In this document: positions 7,260-15,300 of the stretch, one piece after another | Numbering within the stretch: position 1 is the stretch's first letter | How the letters are laid out: each line of letters begins with the position of its first letter | Assembly (NCBI RefSeq): GCF_004519315.1 | Contig: NZ_SOZE01000011.1 | Coordinates: forward strand, 1 to 64,000 | Direction of reading: 5' to 3' | Origin: Mucilaginibacter psychrotolerans | GTDB taxonomy: Bacteria > Bacteroidota > Bacteroidia > Sphingobacteriales > Sphingobacteriaceae | Length of the DNA stretch: 64,000 nucleotides | Notes under the pieces: model-generated | What the model was told of the DNA's origin: nothing | The model's input: the letters and a program-made list of their open reading frames with translations, nothing else | Databases searched by the model: none | Translations under genes and position numbers: made by a program

Positions 7260-7442
7260 TTATTTACCTCTGGAGCTCCTGCCCAAAATATAAATTGAAA
7301 TAATAAAGGTAATCAGGTAAACAATGTCTAAAGCGGGTTGCTGGAATCTTAAATTTTTAAAATCGAAGTGCTTAAATAACACCACACCTAAAATGACTGC
7401 TACGATGCCCAATGTAAATGATATTGATTTTTTCTTTTCCAT
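7260..7442 (-). CDS. Small two-helix membrane protein
   Basis: A 60-residue protein with a lysine-rich start (MEKKKSISF), two hydrophobic segments (about residues 8-24 and 39-54) and a basic end (GRSSRGK), as expected for a small inner-membrane hairpin protein. It starts 62 bases after the stop of the serine hydrolase gene on the same strand. No family assignment is possible. Confidence 0.5.
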   Translation of the reverse strand: MEKKKSISFTLGIVAVILGVVLFKHFDFKNLRFQQPALDIVYLITFIISIYILGRSSRGK

Positions 7443-7504
7443 ATGTTGATGTTATTTAAACTGAAATCATCATGCACCAAATGAATAGCACAATGATAAA
7501 AAAC

Positions 7505-8557
7505 TTATTTTACCACCGGCAATTGAAATGGTTTATTGTAAATAACGTAAATGATGTTCTTTATAAAATCTTCTTTAACGATGCGTTCTCCATTTGTAGC
7601 ATAGGCAATAGAAATATCAGCTTCCGGGTTGTATATCAACACAGTATGAGACCCTAAAGTATCTCCGCCATGCCCATAAAACGTAATCCCATCAAAGTCG
7701 CAAATGGCCATACCCCTCCCCCAGGTTTCTTTTCCCACAATGGGCATCATCATCTGCAATGACTCCGTTTTGATGATTTTGCCGCGAAACAGGTTTTCGT
7801 TGAAAATATTGAGTTCTTTGGGTGTGGAGACGATGTCGCCAACGCCAATCACATTCAGGAAATCCAGGTCCTTCTTTTCGCTCCAGCTCTTATTTACGTA
7901 TTCGTAAGGCGCATACACATGTTGAGGATTCGATTTGATGGATGCCAGGCTCTTTAATTTAAGCGGTTTTACAATAAGCTTATTGATGAGTTCGTGATAA
8001 GGTTTTTTGTACTTTTTCTCAATGATTTTTGCGAGCAAGTAATAGCCCGTGTTAGAATAATCTACTTTTTCACCCGGCTCAAAGCTTACCCCCTGTTTAA
8101 TGATCAAATCAAGAATTGCTTTCTCTGTTACTTTTTCCGTTACCCATACTTCGCCGTCTTTTACCACATAACTGCCCAGCCCGCTGGTATGCCCCAATAA
8201 ATTTTTGATGGTTATTTTTTGTGCGTTCGGTATTTCGGGGTAAAACGCTGCCAGTTTATCGTCCAGCTTAAATTGTCCGTCTTCAATCAATTTAAAGATG
8301 AGCGTTGCGGTAAACATCTTAGTCACCGAGCCAACGTGGTATTGATTGGCCTGGCCACCGCCTCCGTTGCTTAAATTTTTCTGGCCGAAGTCTTTACTGT
8401 AGACCTCTTTACCGGCATTAAAAATAGATATACTACCAATGCCCAAATTACTGCTTTCGATACAATTCAAATAATCATCAAGTTTTTGCTTATCGATAGT
8501 TTGCGCGTAGATACAATTGGAAATGAGTAACAATAAGGCAAAGAGTGTTAATTTCAT
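7505..8557 (-). CDS. Exported beta-lactamase-family serine hydrolase
   Basis: A 350-residue class C beta-lactamase / AmpH-EstB type hydrolase. The signal peptide MKLTLFALLLLISNCIYAQ precedes the mature part. The catalytic SxxK motif is SVTK (Ser77, Lys80), the second motif is YSN in VDYSNTGYY, and HGGDTLG near the C-terminus fits the third [KH]xG motif. I start at the ATG at 8557 because the signal peptide begins there. Such enzymes act as D-aminopeptidases, esterases or muropeptide-trimming enzymes in the periplasm; true beta-lactamase activity cannot be claimed. Confidence 0.85.
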   Translation of the reverse strand: MKLTLFALLLLISNCIYAQTIDKQKLDDYLNCIESSNLGIGSISIFNAGKEVYSKDFGQKNLSNGGGGQANQYHVGSVTKMFTATLIFKLIEDGQFKLDDKLAAFYPEIPNAQKITIKNLLGHTSGLGSYVVKDGEVWVTEKVTEKAILDLIIKQGVSFEPGEKVDYSNTGYYLLAKIIEKKYKKPYHELINKLIVKPLKLKSLASIKSNPQHVYAPYEYVNKSWSEKKDLDFLNVIGVGDIVSTPKELNIFNENLFRGKIIKTESLQMMMPIVGKETWGRGMAICDFDGITFYGHGGDTLGSHTVLIYNPEADISIAYATNGERIVKEDFIKNIIYVIYNKPFQLPVVK

Positions 8558-8660
8558 ATAAGTAGGCGGAAGCATGGCCAAGGTTTACGCTGTTTTGCCC
8601 GTAAACATACCCCAAAATCGTAACTCCCTCAATTATTAAAAAAAAAATCAAATTTTTTCC

Positions 8661-8685
8661 TACTGCGCAAATACACTGCGCAGTA
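8661..8685 (+). promoter_or_regulatory. Palindromic operator upstream of the Ro60 gene
   Basis: Arms TACTGCGCA (8661-8669) and TGCGCAGTA (8677-8685) are perfect reverse complements with a seven-base spacer. The site lies 43 bases before the start codon and just upstream of a TATTCCTTTG box that resembles the -7 element. A dimeric regulator probably controls the Ro60 locus from here; the regulator is not identified in the window. Confidence 0.65.
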
Positions 8686-8727
8686 GCACTATTCCTTTGT
8701 ATCAACAAAAAAAGAAAGGAGTAAATG

Positions 8728-10263
8728 ATGAAATTCAACCTGTTAAGCAAATTCAATAACCGAACGGTAAACCACGAGGGTGCCAAAGCCTACCAGCTAA
8801 GCCCCGAAATGGAACTATACGCCGCCGTGGTTACCTGGAGCTTAAATGACTCTTTTTACGAAAAAGACCAAACCCGACTAGTCCGCCTGCGCGAGTTGAT
8901 TGCGCAATGCAACCCAACATTTGTAGGTAAGCTGGCGGTGTACGCCCGAACCAAAATGTACATGCGCTCGGTGCCATTGGTGTTGACTACCGAACTGGCG
9001 CACCTGCACCGCGGCGATGGCCTGGTGGCCCGCGTTACCGAAGGCGTGGTAAACCGTGCCGACGAGATTACCGAACTGCTGGCCTGTTACCAACAGCTCA
9101 ACACGCGTACCGGCACCAAAAAGCTGAACCGCCTTAGCAAGCAGATGCAAAAGGGTCTGTCGGCAGCGTTTAACCGGTTTGATGAGTACCAGTTTGCCAA
9201 GTACAACCGCGATAGCAGCATCAAGCTGCGTGATGCCTTGTTTTTGGTGCACCCAAAAGCGGCGAGCCATGTGCAGCAGCAGATATTCGATAAAATAGTG
9301 AACGGCACTTTGCAAACGCCATACACCTGGGAAACCGAGCTATCGGCCATAGGTCAGCTAAATTATGATAATGCCGAAGCCAAAGCCATGGCATTCCGCA
9401 GCAAGTGGGAAGAACTGATCGACAGCGGTAAGCTGGGTTACATGGCCCTGCTGCGTAACCTGCGCAACATACAGCAGGCCGGCGTAAGCTACGCGCACTT
9501 CGAAAAAGTATGCGCACGTTTGGCCGATGCGGATGAAGTGGCCCGCGCAAAGCAGTTCCCCTTCCGTTACCTGGCGGCCTACCGCGAGTTGCTGGCCGAT
9601 AATAAGGCTGTAGGCAATAAAGGCTACACCGGCCAGTTGCTGGATGTTTTGGAAAAAGCCGTACAGGCAAGTGCCGCCAACATCAAAGGCTTCGGCCCTG
9701 CAACAAGCGTGCTGCTGGCTTGCGACGTATCGGGTTCCATGCAAACACCTGTATCGGCCAACAGCAAGATATTGCTGTACGATGTGGGCCTGATGCTCGC
9801 CATGCTGCTGCAGAGCCGCTGCAAAAACGTGGAGGTGGGCATGTTCGGCGATACCTGGAAAACCATCATGGTGCCAAACAGCCATATACTGGGCAACGTG
9901 CAGGAGTTATACCGACGCGAGGGCGGGGTGGGTTACTCCACCAATGGCTACCTGGTTGTTAAAGACCTATTGCAGCGCTGCGTAAAAATGGATAAGGTAA
10001 TGCTGTTTACCGACTGCCAGCTATGGAACAGCCGCCAAACTGCCGACGATATACAAACCCTATGGGTGCGTTACAAAGCAGAGGTTGCGCCGGAAGCAAG
10101 GCTCTACCTGTTCGACCTGAAGGGTTACGGCCAGGCACCATTGCAGGTACTGAACAACGGCGTGTACCTGGTAGCCGGCTGGAGCGATAAGGTTTTCGAG
10201 GCACTAGCTGCCTTAGAAGCCGGAGGCACCGCGCTGAACGCTATAAATAACATGGAGCTATAA
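8728..10263 (+). CDS. rsr: Ro60/Rsr-type TROVE-domain RNA-binding protein
   Basis: A 511-residue bacterial orthologue of the Ro60 autoantigen. The TROVE domain covers roughly residues 10-310 (a helical-repeat ring that binds RNA ends and Y RNAs), and a von Willebrand A domain follows with a complete MIDAS DVSGS at residues 333-337 and later VMLFTDC. An unusually strong AAAGAAAGGAG ribosome site precedes two tandem ATGs; I chose the one at 8728 for spacing, 8725 being the alternative. Downstream, on the same strand, lies an array of Y-RNA-like RNAs, the known partner type of this protein, and then a HEPN gene. No rtcB or rtcR is in the window. Role in RNA quality control or stress is known for the family. 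Confidence 0.93.
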   Translation: MKFNLLSKFNNRTVNHEGAKAYQLSPEMELYAAVVTWSLNDSFYEKDQTRLVRLRELIAQCNPTFVGKLAVYARTKMYMRSVPLVLTTELAHLHRGDGLVARVTEGVVNRADEITELLACYQQLNTRTGTKKLNRLSKQMQKGLSAAFNRFDEYQFAKYNRDSSIKLRDALFLVHPKAASHVQQQIFDKIVNGTLQTPYTWETELSAIGQLNYDNAEAKAMAFRSKWEELIDSGKLGYMALLRNLRNIQQAGVSYAHFEKVCARLADADEVARAKQFPFRYLAAYRELLADNKAVGNKGYTGQLLDVLEKAVQASAANIKGFGPATSVLLACDVSGSMQTPVSANSKILLYDVGLMLAMLLQSRCKNVEVGMFGDTWKTIMVPNSHILGNVQELYRREGGVGYSTNGYLVVKDLLQRCVKMDKVMLFTDCQLWNSRQTADDIQTLWVRYKAEVAPEARLYLFDLKGYGQAPLQVLNNGVYLVAGWSDKVFEALAALEAGGTALNAINNMEL

Positions 10264-10268
10264 ACGCG

Positions 10269-10432
10269 AGCCCCCCGGCCCCCTGAAGGGGGAGCTCGAA
10301 AGTAATATCGAACACCGAATATTGAATAATGAATGATGAAGTAAAAAAAACTTCGACATTCAGTATTCGGAGTTCAGTGTTCGATATTATTCAACCTAAA
10401 GCAAATTCCCCCTTCAGGGGGTTAGGGGGCTT
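10269..10432. repeat. Nested repeat, copy 2 (G/C-rich arms around ATATCGAA hairpin)
   Basis: CCCCCTGAAGGGGGAGC at the left and CCCCCTTCAGGGGGTTAG at the right enclose a copy of the ATATCGAA hairpin repeat (10304-10388, centre ATGATGAAGT and ACTTCGACATTCAG). It fills the space between the Ro60 stop and the first Y-RNA-like gene. A nearly identical unit follows at 10553-10702. Confidence 0.75.
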
Positions 10433-10549
10433 AAAGATGCCGTTAGAGGTGGGTTACTTCGCCCAAATTAGAAATGCTGTGGTCAGTGCGGCGCAAGCCG
10501 TATAAGGTTCAACTCCTTACAAATATCCCACTCTCGCCTGTTGCTCTTT
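10433..10549 (+). ncRNA. Y-RNA-like RNA 1
   Basis: Begins with the array motif AGATGCCGTTAGAGGTGGG then TTACTTCGC. The ends pair as AAAGA/TCTTT and the upper stem as GTGGG/CCCAC, leaving an internal loop, the layout of a Ro60-binding Y-RNA stem. Inside are a hairpin CGGC-GCAA-GCCG (10489-10500) and a perfect T arm TAAGG TTCAACT CCTTA (10503-10519). Thus a tRNA-like body is attached to a Y stem. Here the GCAA hairpin precedes the T arm, i.e. conventional tRNA order. About 117 bases. Confidence 0.7.
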
Positions 10550-10552
10550 ATT

Positions 10553-10702
10553 AAGCCCCCCAGCCCACTGAAGGGGGAGCAGGAAAGAAATATCCAACAC
10601 CGAATATTGAATAATGAATGATGAAGTAAAAAAACTTCGACATTCAGTATTCGGAGTTCAGTGTTCGATATTCAAAATCCCCCCTTCAGGGGGTTAGGGG
10701 GC
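10553..10702. repeat. Nested repeat, copy 3
   Basis: Near-copy of 10269-10432: outer arms CCCACTGAAGGGGGAGC and CCCCTTCAGGGGGTTAG, inner hairpin repeat at 10589-10672. It separates Y-RNA-like RNAs 1 and 2, so a segment carrying repeat plus RNA may have been duplicated in tandem. Confidence 0.75.
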
Positions 10703-10830
10703 AAAAGGTGCCGTAAACAAGTGTTACTTCGCAATCCAAAACTGAGACACCGGTTCGAGCCCGGTTCCGCAAGGATAGTTGAGATGGTACAACGCAGGCA
10801 AAAGCCACTTGTTGCTTTTCGCCCTTCTTT
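10703..10830 (+). ncRNA. Y-RNA-like RNA 2 with permuted tRNA mimic
   Basis: Motif AGGTGCCGTAAACAAGTG then TTACTTCGC. Upper stem AACAAGTG (10716-10723) pairs perfectly with CACTTGTT (10806-10813), and GGTG pairs with CGCC below an internal loop. Inside, in order: T arm ACCGG TTCGAGC CCGGT (10749-10765), a TCC-GCAA-GGA hairpin (10766-10775), TA, then a D arm GTTG AGATGGTA CAAC (10778-10793). This is the tRNA core in circularly permuted order, with the acceptor stem shortened and closed by a GCAA tetraloop. It ends in TTCTTTTT, a plausible terminator. Matches the tRNA-mimic architecture known for YrlA-type Y RNAs. Confidence 0.78.
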
Positions 10831-10850
10831 TTAAAGGAATTGAAAATAAA

Positions 10851-11004
10851 AAGGTGTCGTAAATAAGTGTTACTTCGATGTTAACGTCCGGGTCGTTGGT
10901 TCGAATCCAACCATGAGCTTCTCGCTTTTTGCGAAGGTTGGTGTAGCTCAGTTGGTCAGAGCAGGAATGCCGCAAGGCCTGTCGCACTTATTGCCTGTTA
11001 CCCT
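10851..11004 (+). ncRNA. Y-RNA-like RNA 3 with permuted tRNA mimic
   Basis: Motif AGGTGTCGTAAATAAGTG then TTACTTCGA. Upper stem AATAAGTG (10862-10869) pairs perfectly with CACTTATT (10985-10992); compared with RNA 2, the C/G pair position has changed to T/A on both strands, a compensatory change. GGT pairs with ACC at the base. Inside: T arm GTTGG TTCGAAT CCAAC (10895-10911), a CGC-TTTTT-GCG capped hairpin, a textbook D arm GCTC AGTTGGTCA GAGC (10946-10962) and a GCC-GCAA-GGC hairpin (10969-10978). About 150 bases. Confidence 0.78.
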
Positions 11005-11006
11005 AT

Positions 11007-11079
11007 GCCCCCCAGCCCCCTAAAGGGGGAGCTTTTGATTTGCAAACTATTGTTCCCCCTTCAGGGGGTTAGGGGGCTT
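11007..11079. repeat. Paired CCCCCTAAAGGGGG repeat, copy 4
   Basis: Left arm CCCCCTAAAGGGGGAGC and right arm CCCCCTTCAGGGGGTTAG, without the inner ATATCGAA element. It separates Y-RNA-like RNAs 3 and 4. Confidence 0.7.
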
Positions 11080-11216
11080 AAAGGTGCCGTAAACCTGGTG
11101 ATACATCGGTTAGAACGCTCCGATAATGTCGGGGAAACGTCGGTTCAACTCCGGCCAGCGGTTAGTTCCGGAAGTAGTTTAGGAAAAAAAACGTCACAGG
11201 TTGGTTGTTGCCCTTT
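11080..11216 (+). ncRNA. Y-RNA-like RNA 4
   Basis: Motif AGGTGCCGTAAACCTGGTGA then TACATCGG. AACCTG pairs with CAGGTT and TGA with TCA (one bulged G), and AAAGG pairs with CCTTT at the base. Inside: a hairpin ATCGG/CCGAT, then a T arm GTCGG TTCAACT CCGGC. A clean D arm is not evident. The 3' strand GGTTGTTGCCC resembles the 3' strands of RNAs 1-3 (GCCTGTTGC, TTGTTGC). About 137 bases. Confidence 0.68.
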
Positions 11217-11225
11217 TATTAAGAA

Positions 11226-11305
11226 AAAACAGGATGCCGTAAGCCTGGGTTACTTCGCCTGTCACGCAAATACCAAAACACGCAGGCAATTTTTGCTCTT
11301 GTTTT
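11226..11305 (+). ncRNA. Short Y-RNA-like RNA 5 without tRNA module
   Basis: Motif AGGATGCCGTAAGCCTGGG then TTACTTCGCC. GCCTG pairs with CAGGC (11283-11287), and the base AAAACAGGA (11226-11234) pairs with TCTTGTTTT (11297-11305) over nine pairs including one G-T. No T or D arm is present; the insert is only about 30 bases. About 80 bases, so a minimal Y RNA. Confidence 0.65.
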
Positions 11306-11328
11306 AAAGGTGCCGTAAACCTGGTGAT
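11306..11328 (+). pseudogene. Truncated Y-RNA-like RNA 6
   Basis: 23 bases identical to the start of RNA 4 (11080-11102), beginning AAAGGTGCCGTAAACCTGG, after which the sequence diverges and no 3' strand is found before the next gene. A 5' remnant of a former sixth unit. Confidence 0.7.
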
Positions 11329-11391
11329 GAATTTATTAATGGAGCCAATATCAAGCTAATAATACGTATATTACTTTAACCAAATTAAATT

Positions 11392-12219
11392 ATGATTGAC
11401 CAAAAATCCGAAATCGTTGTTGCCTTTGAAAAATACAAAACCATCATTTTCAATGTGGATGTTGACTTGAATTTTTGGACGGGTTTCGTTAGCACGTCGA
11501 TTGTAAATTTCCAGCAACGTACTGATATAGGCGACGAAATTTATGAGGCGGGATTTGCAGTATATGATTGGGATATACCGATGGCAGCTGGTTATCTAAA
11601 AATGAACCCTCTAACACGCATGATACGCAAAAGCGAATTAGACCAACAGCGGTTAAATTTCTTTGCTTGGATACGCAACTTAGCCGTTTTGAAAAGCTAC
11701 AATGCTTTAGAATTGTTGCTTATTGATGCTCTTTGGATAATTTATTTCCCTGCGGAAAAAGCCCCCAGCAGTAGTAAAAAAGCAGCTGACAATATTCAAA
11801 ATAAAATAAAAGAACAACTCAGTTTATTCGGGCTTCCAATCGATTCAAAAAACAATCGCCATCTAATTGAATTTCTAAAACATAAGGTTCCCGATTATTC
11901 TCGCTACTTAAATAGCCCTCTAAATATCGACTTAACAACAACATGGGGCAATTATTTTGAAATGATTTCAGTCTTAAGAAATATTATAGCTCATCAGGGA
12001 ACAATTATAAATACAGACACCCTCAACGAAATTAAGTCGAAAGCCAAAGATATTTTTCAACGGCATTTTAAGGTAGTTAAAGATGATTTTAACGATAATC
12101 ATTTGCAGCCAAAAGAAATTGCATTTTCCCATTTTGTAAGTATTATTAACACGTTTGCGCTTAATACTATAAAGTTTGCTTCGGGTGAAGTTGATTTTGG
12201 ATTCTTGAATATGCAATAG
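11392..12219 (+). CDS. HEPN-like protein next to the Y-RNA array
   Basis: A 275-residue, mostly helical soluble protein. The motif RNIIAH at residues 196-201 fits the Rx4-6H signature of HEPN domains, with Arg196, Asn197 and His201 as the expected active residues of HEPN ribonucleases. The preceding helix (TWGNYFEMISVL) and following segment match a four-helix layout. It starts 64 bases after the truncated sixth Y-RNA unit, on the same strand as Ro60. HEPN proteins are RNases or RNA-binding scaffolds in many conflict and RNA-processing systems, so a link to the array is attractive but inferred. It could also be an unrelated abortive-infection type gene. Confidence 0.65.
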   Translation: MIDQKSEIVVAFEKYKTIIFNVDVDLNFWTGFVSTSIVNFQQRTDIGDEIYEAGFAVYDWDIPMAAGYLKMNPLTRMIRKSELDQQRLNFFAWIRNLAVLKSYNALELLLIDALWIIYFPAEKAPSSSKKAADNIQNKIKEQLSLFGLPIDSKNNRHLIEFLKHKVPDYSRYLNSPLNIDLTTTWGNYFEMISVLRNIIAHQGTIINTDTLNEIKSKAKDIFQRHFKVVKDDFNDNHLQPKEIAFSHFVSIINTFALNTIKFASGEVDFGFLNMQ

Positions 12220-12368
12220 TCTATGAAAGACAAAGTTCAAAAACCAATTAATTGTTTTTTGAATCGCAGACATACCATTGTTGGCAATTACCCCTAAGAC
12301 CATACTTCTATTTTTCCAATTCCCACAAAAAAAACACCCTTTTGTTACGTATTTCATCATAAATAGGC

Positions 12369-12383
12369 TATGTTTATAACATA
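12369..12383 (+). promoter_or_regulatory. Small palindrome before the transglutaminase operon
   Basis: TATGTT and AACATA arms around TAT, 12 bases before the first start codon of the operon. Could be part of a promoter or an operator; too short to be sure. Confidence 0.3.
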
Positions 12384-12394
12384 AAACGTAGCCG

Positions 12395-15300
12395 ATGTCG
12401 ATAAAAGTAGCAATCCGTCATTTTACAAGTTATAAATACGACAAGCATATCACGCTGTCGCCGCAGGTTATCCGTTTGCGCCCCGCCGCGCACTCGCGTA
12501 CCATGATCAAAGGCTATTCCCTTAAGATACTGCCCGAGAAGCACTTCATCAACTGGCAGCAGGACCCTTTTGGCAATTACCTGGCCCGCATCGTGTTCCC
12601 CGAGAAGGTGAACGAATTTGTGATAGATGTAGAGGTAATTGCCGATATGGTGGTGATAAACCCCTTCGATTTCTTTGTGGAAGAATATGCCAACCACTAC
12701 CCTTTTGAGTACGAAGATTCGCTGCAGAAAAACCTGGTGCCCTATTTAGAAATAACCGAGCGCGGCCCCCTGCTGATGGAACTCACCGAAAAAGCTGCCG
12801 AACTACTCAAAAAAAATACCGTTACGCAGGATTTCCTGGTGAGCCTCAACCGCTTGCTGTACCTCACCATCTCCTACAACATCCGTATGGAGCCCGGCAT
12901 ACAAAGCTGCGAGGAAACATTAGGGCTTAAATCCGGCTCCTGCCGCGATACGGCCTGGCTGTTTGTGCAATTGCTGCGCCATTTTGGGCTGGCCGCGCGC
13001 TTCGCATCGGGTTACCTGGTGCAGCTAAGGCCCGATATTAAATCTTTAGACGGCCCATCAGGCCCCGAAGAAGACTTTACCGACCTGCACGCCTGGACGG
13101 AGGTTTACCTCCCCGGTGCCGGCTGGGTAGGCCTCGACCCTACCTCGGGTTTATTTGCCGGCGAGGGTCACATCCCGCTGGCCTGCACGCCGGATCCGCA
13201 GAGCGCGGCGCCGATCAGCGGCATGGCCGAGCCCGCCGAAACCGAGTTCCACTTCGAGAATACCATCACCCGCATCGAAGAAAAACCACGCGTAACCAAG
13301 CCCTTCTCTGATGAGCAATGGGAAGATATTATGGCCCTTGGCGATAAGGTGGATGAGGAGTTTGCTGCCAACAACGTGCGCCTCACCATGGGCGGCGAGC
13401 CTACCTTTGTATCGGTAGATAATAACGAGGCCCCCGAATGGAACTCTGCTGCCGATGGCGAGCATAAACGCCGCCTCTCCAATATCCTGTTCCACAAGCT
13501 TAAAGATGAATATGGCGATGGCGCACTGATGCAATACGGGCAGGGCAAATGGTACCCCGGCGAACCGCTCCCCCGCTGGAAACTAGCCTGCTACTGGCGC
13601 AAGGACCATGTGCCGATGTGGAACAACGATAAGCTGATGGCCGATATCTCTAAAGATTACGGCCTTGGCCCAAAGCATGCTAAAAACTTTATGCGTCAGC
13701 TGGCCAAAGAATTGCATATCGATACTAAAAATATCGCCCCTACCTACGAGGACCCTTTTTACTTTTTGTGGGAAGAAAGCAAAACCCCGATAAATGTAGA
13801 CCCGCTAAAGGTTGACTTGAAATCGCCGCTGGAAAGGCAAAAACTGGCCGAATTGCTAAACACCGGCCTTAACGAACCGGTAGGCTACGTATTACCCATT
13901 AAATGGGATCTGGAGCAAAGCAACTGGCAAAGCTGCAAATGGAGCTTCCGCCGCAATAATTTGTTTTTGGTGCCAGGCAATTCGCCAGTGGGCTTGCGCC
14001 TTCCGCTCGATTCGGTACAGTATTTCGACCCAAAAGAACAGGAAGAACTGCCCGAAAGGAGCCTTTTTGCCGATGTAGATGCCCTGCCCGAGGGCGACCA
14101 TCTTATCCCGTCTGTAGGTGCAAAGTTCAACAACAGCAAAATCATATTTAAAACCGCGCTGGTGGTAGAGGTGCGGCAGGGCAAACTATTCATTTTCTTC
14201 CCGCCAACCAGTTATTTCGAGCATTACCTGTACCTGGTAAACGCCGTGGAGCGTACCGCCGAGCAACTGAAGATACCCATCCTGATAGAGGGTTACGACC
14301 CGCCTACCGATAATCGCGTTACCAAAATGATGATAACGCCCGATCCGGGGGTTATAGAGGTGAATATACACCCCGCAGGAAGCTGGCGCGAACTGGCACA
14401 CAATTACGATATCCTATACAAAAAGGCAGCGGAATCGCGCCTGGCTACAGAAAAATTCAATATCGATGGCAGGCACACCGGCACGGGCGGCGGTAACCAC
14501 GTTACCCTGGGCGGCGAAACGCCAAGTGATAGTCCGCTATTACGCCGGCCGGATATCCTGCGTAGCTTCATCACATTCTGGCAGCACCACCCTTCGCTGT
14601 CGTACCTGTTCTCTACCCAGTTCATCGGGCCAACCAGCCAGGCACCACGGGTAGATGAGGGCCGCATGGAAAACCTGTACGAACTGGAAATCGCTTTCCA
14701 ACAAGTGCCCGAAAGGGCCGAAAACGAAGTGCCGTTCTGGCTGGTCGACCGTATCTTCCGACACTTCTTAACCGATATTACCGGCAACACCCACCGCTCA
14801 GAGTTCTGCATCGATAAGCTCTATTCGCCCGATTCATCGAGCGGGAGGCTGGGGATACTCGAGTTCCGCGGCTTTGATATGCCGCCCCATTACCGCATGA
14901 GCATGGTGCAGTTCCTGCTCATCCGTACGCTGCTGGCCTGGTTCTGGAAAACGCCTTACAACCACAAGCTGGTACGCTGGGGTACCGAACTGCACGACCG
15001 TTTCCTGCTGCCGCACTATTGCCTGAAGGACATGACCGAGGTAGTGAACAGCCTGCGCGATGCCGGTTATGGGTTTGATATCTCCTGGTTCGAACCCTTT
15101 TTCAGCTTCCGTTTCCCTTTCCTGGGCGAGCTTCAGGTAGATGATATCAATATCGAGATCAAAATGGCTATTGAGCCTTGGCACGTACTGGGCGAAGAGA
15201 TGTCGAGCACGGGTACGGCCCGCTTCGTCGATTCCTCGCTGGAGCGCATCCAGGTAAAAATTTCCGGCCTTACCGATTCGCGCTACACCTTCCTATGCAA

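Noticed and set aside
9358..9885. Minus-strand ORF of 175 codons inside the Ro60 gene
   Set aside because: Shadow of a G/C-rich coding gene; no start context or family similarity.
10724..10987. Minus-strand ORF of 87 codons containing GWIRTNDPD and GLEPVS
   Set aside because: This kind of peptide is a well-known false translation of tRNA T arms; the segment is the Y-RNA array on the plus strand.
11005..11307. Plus-strand ORF of 100 codons across Y-RNA units 3-5
   Set aside because: It runs through repeat elements and RNA stems and has no protein-like character; conservation is at the RNA level.
10433..11328. Ordinary tRNA genes in the Y-RNA array
   Set aside because: T and D arms occur, but anticodon arms are absent or replaced by GCAA hairpins and the order is permuted in two units, so they cannot be decoding tRNAs.
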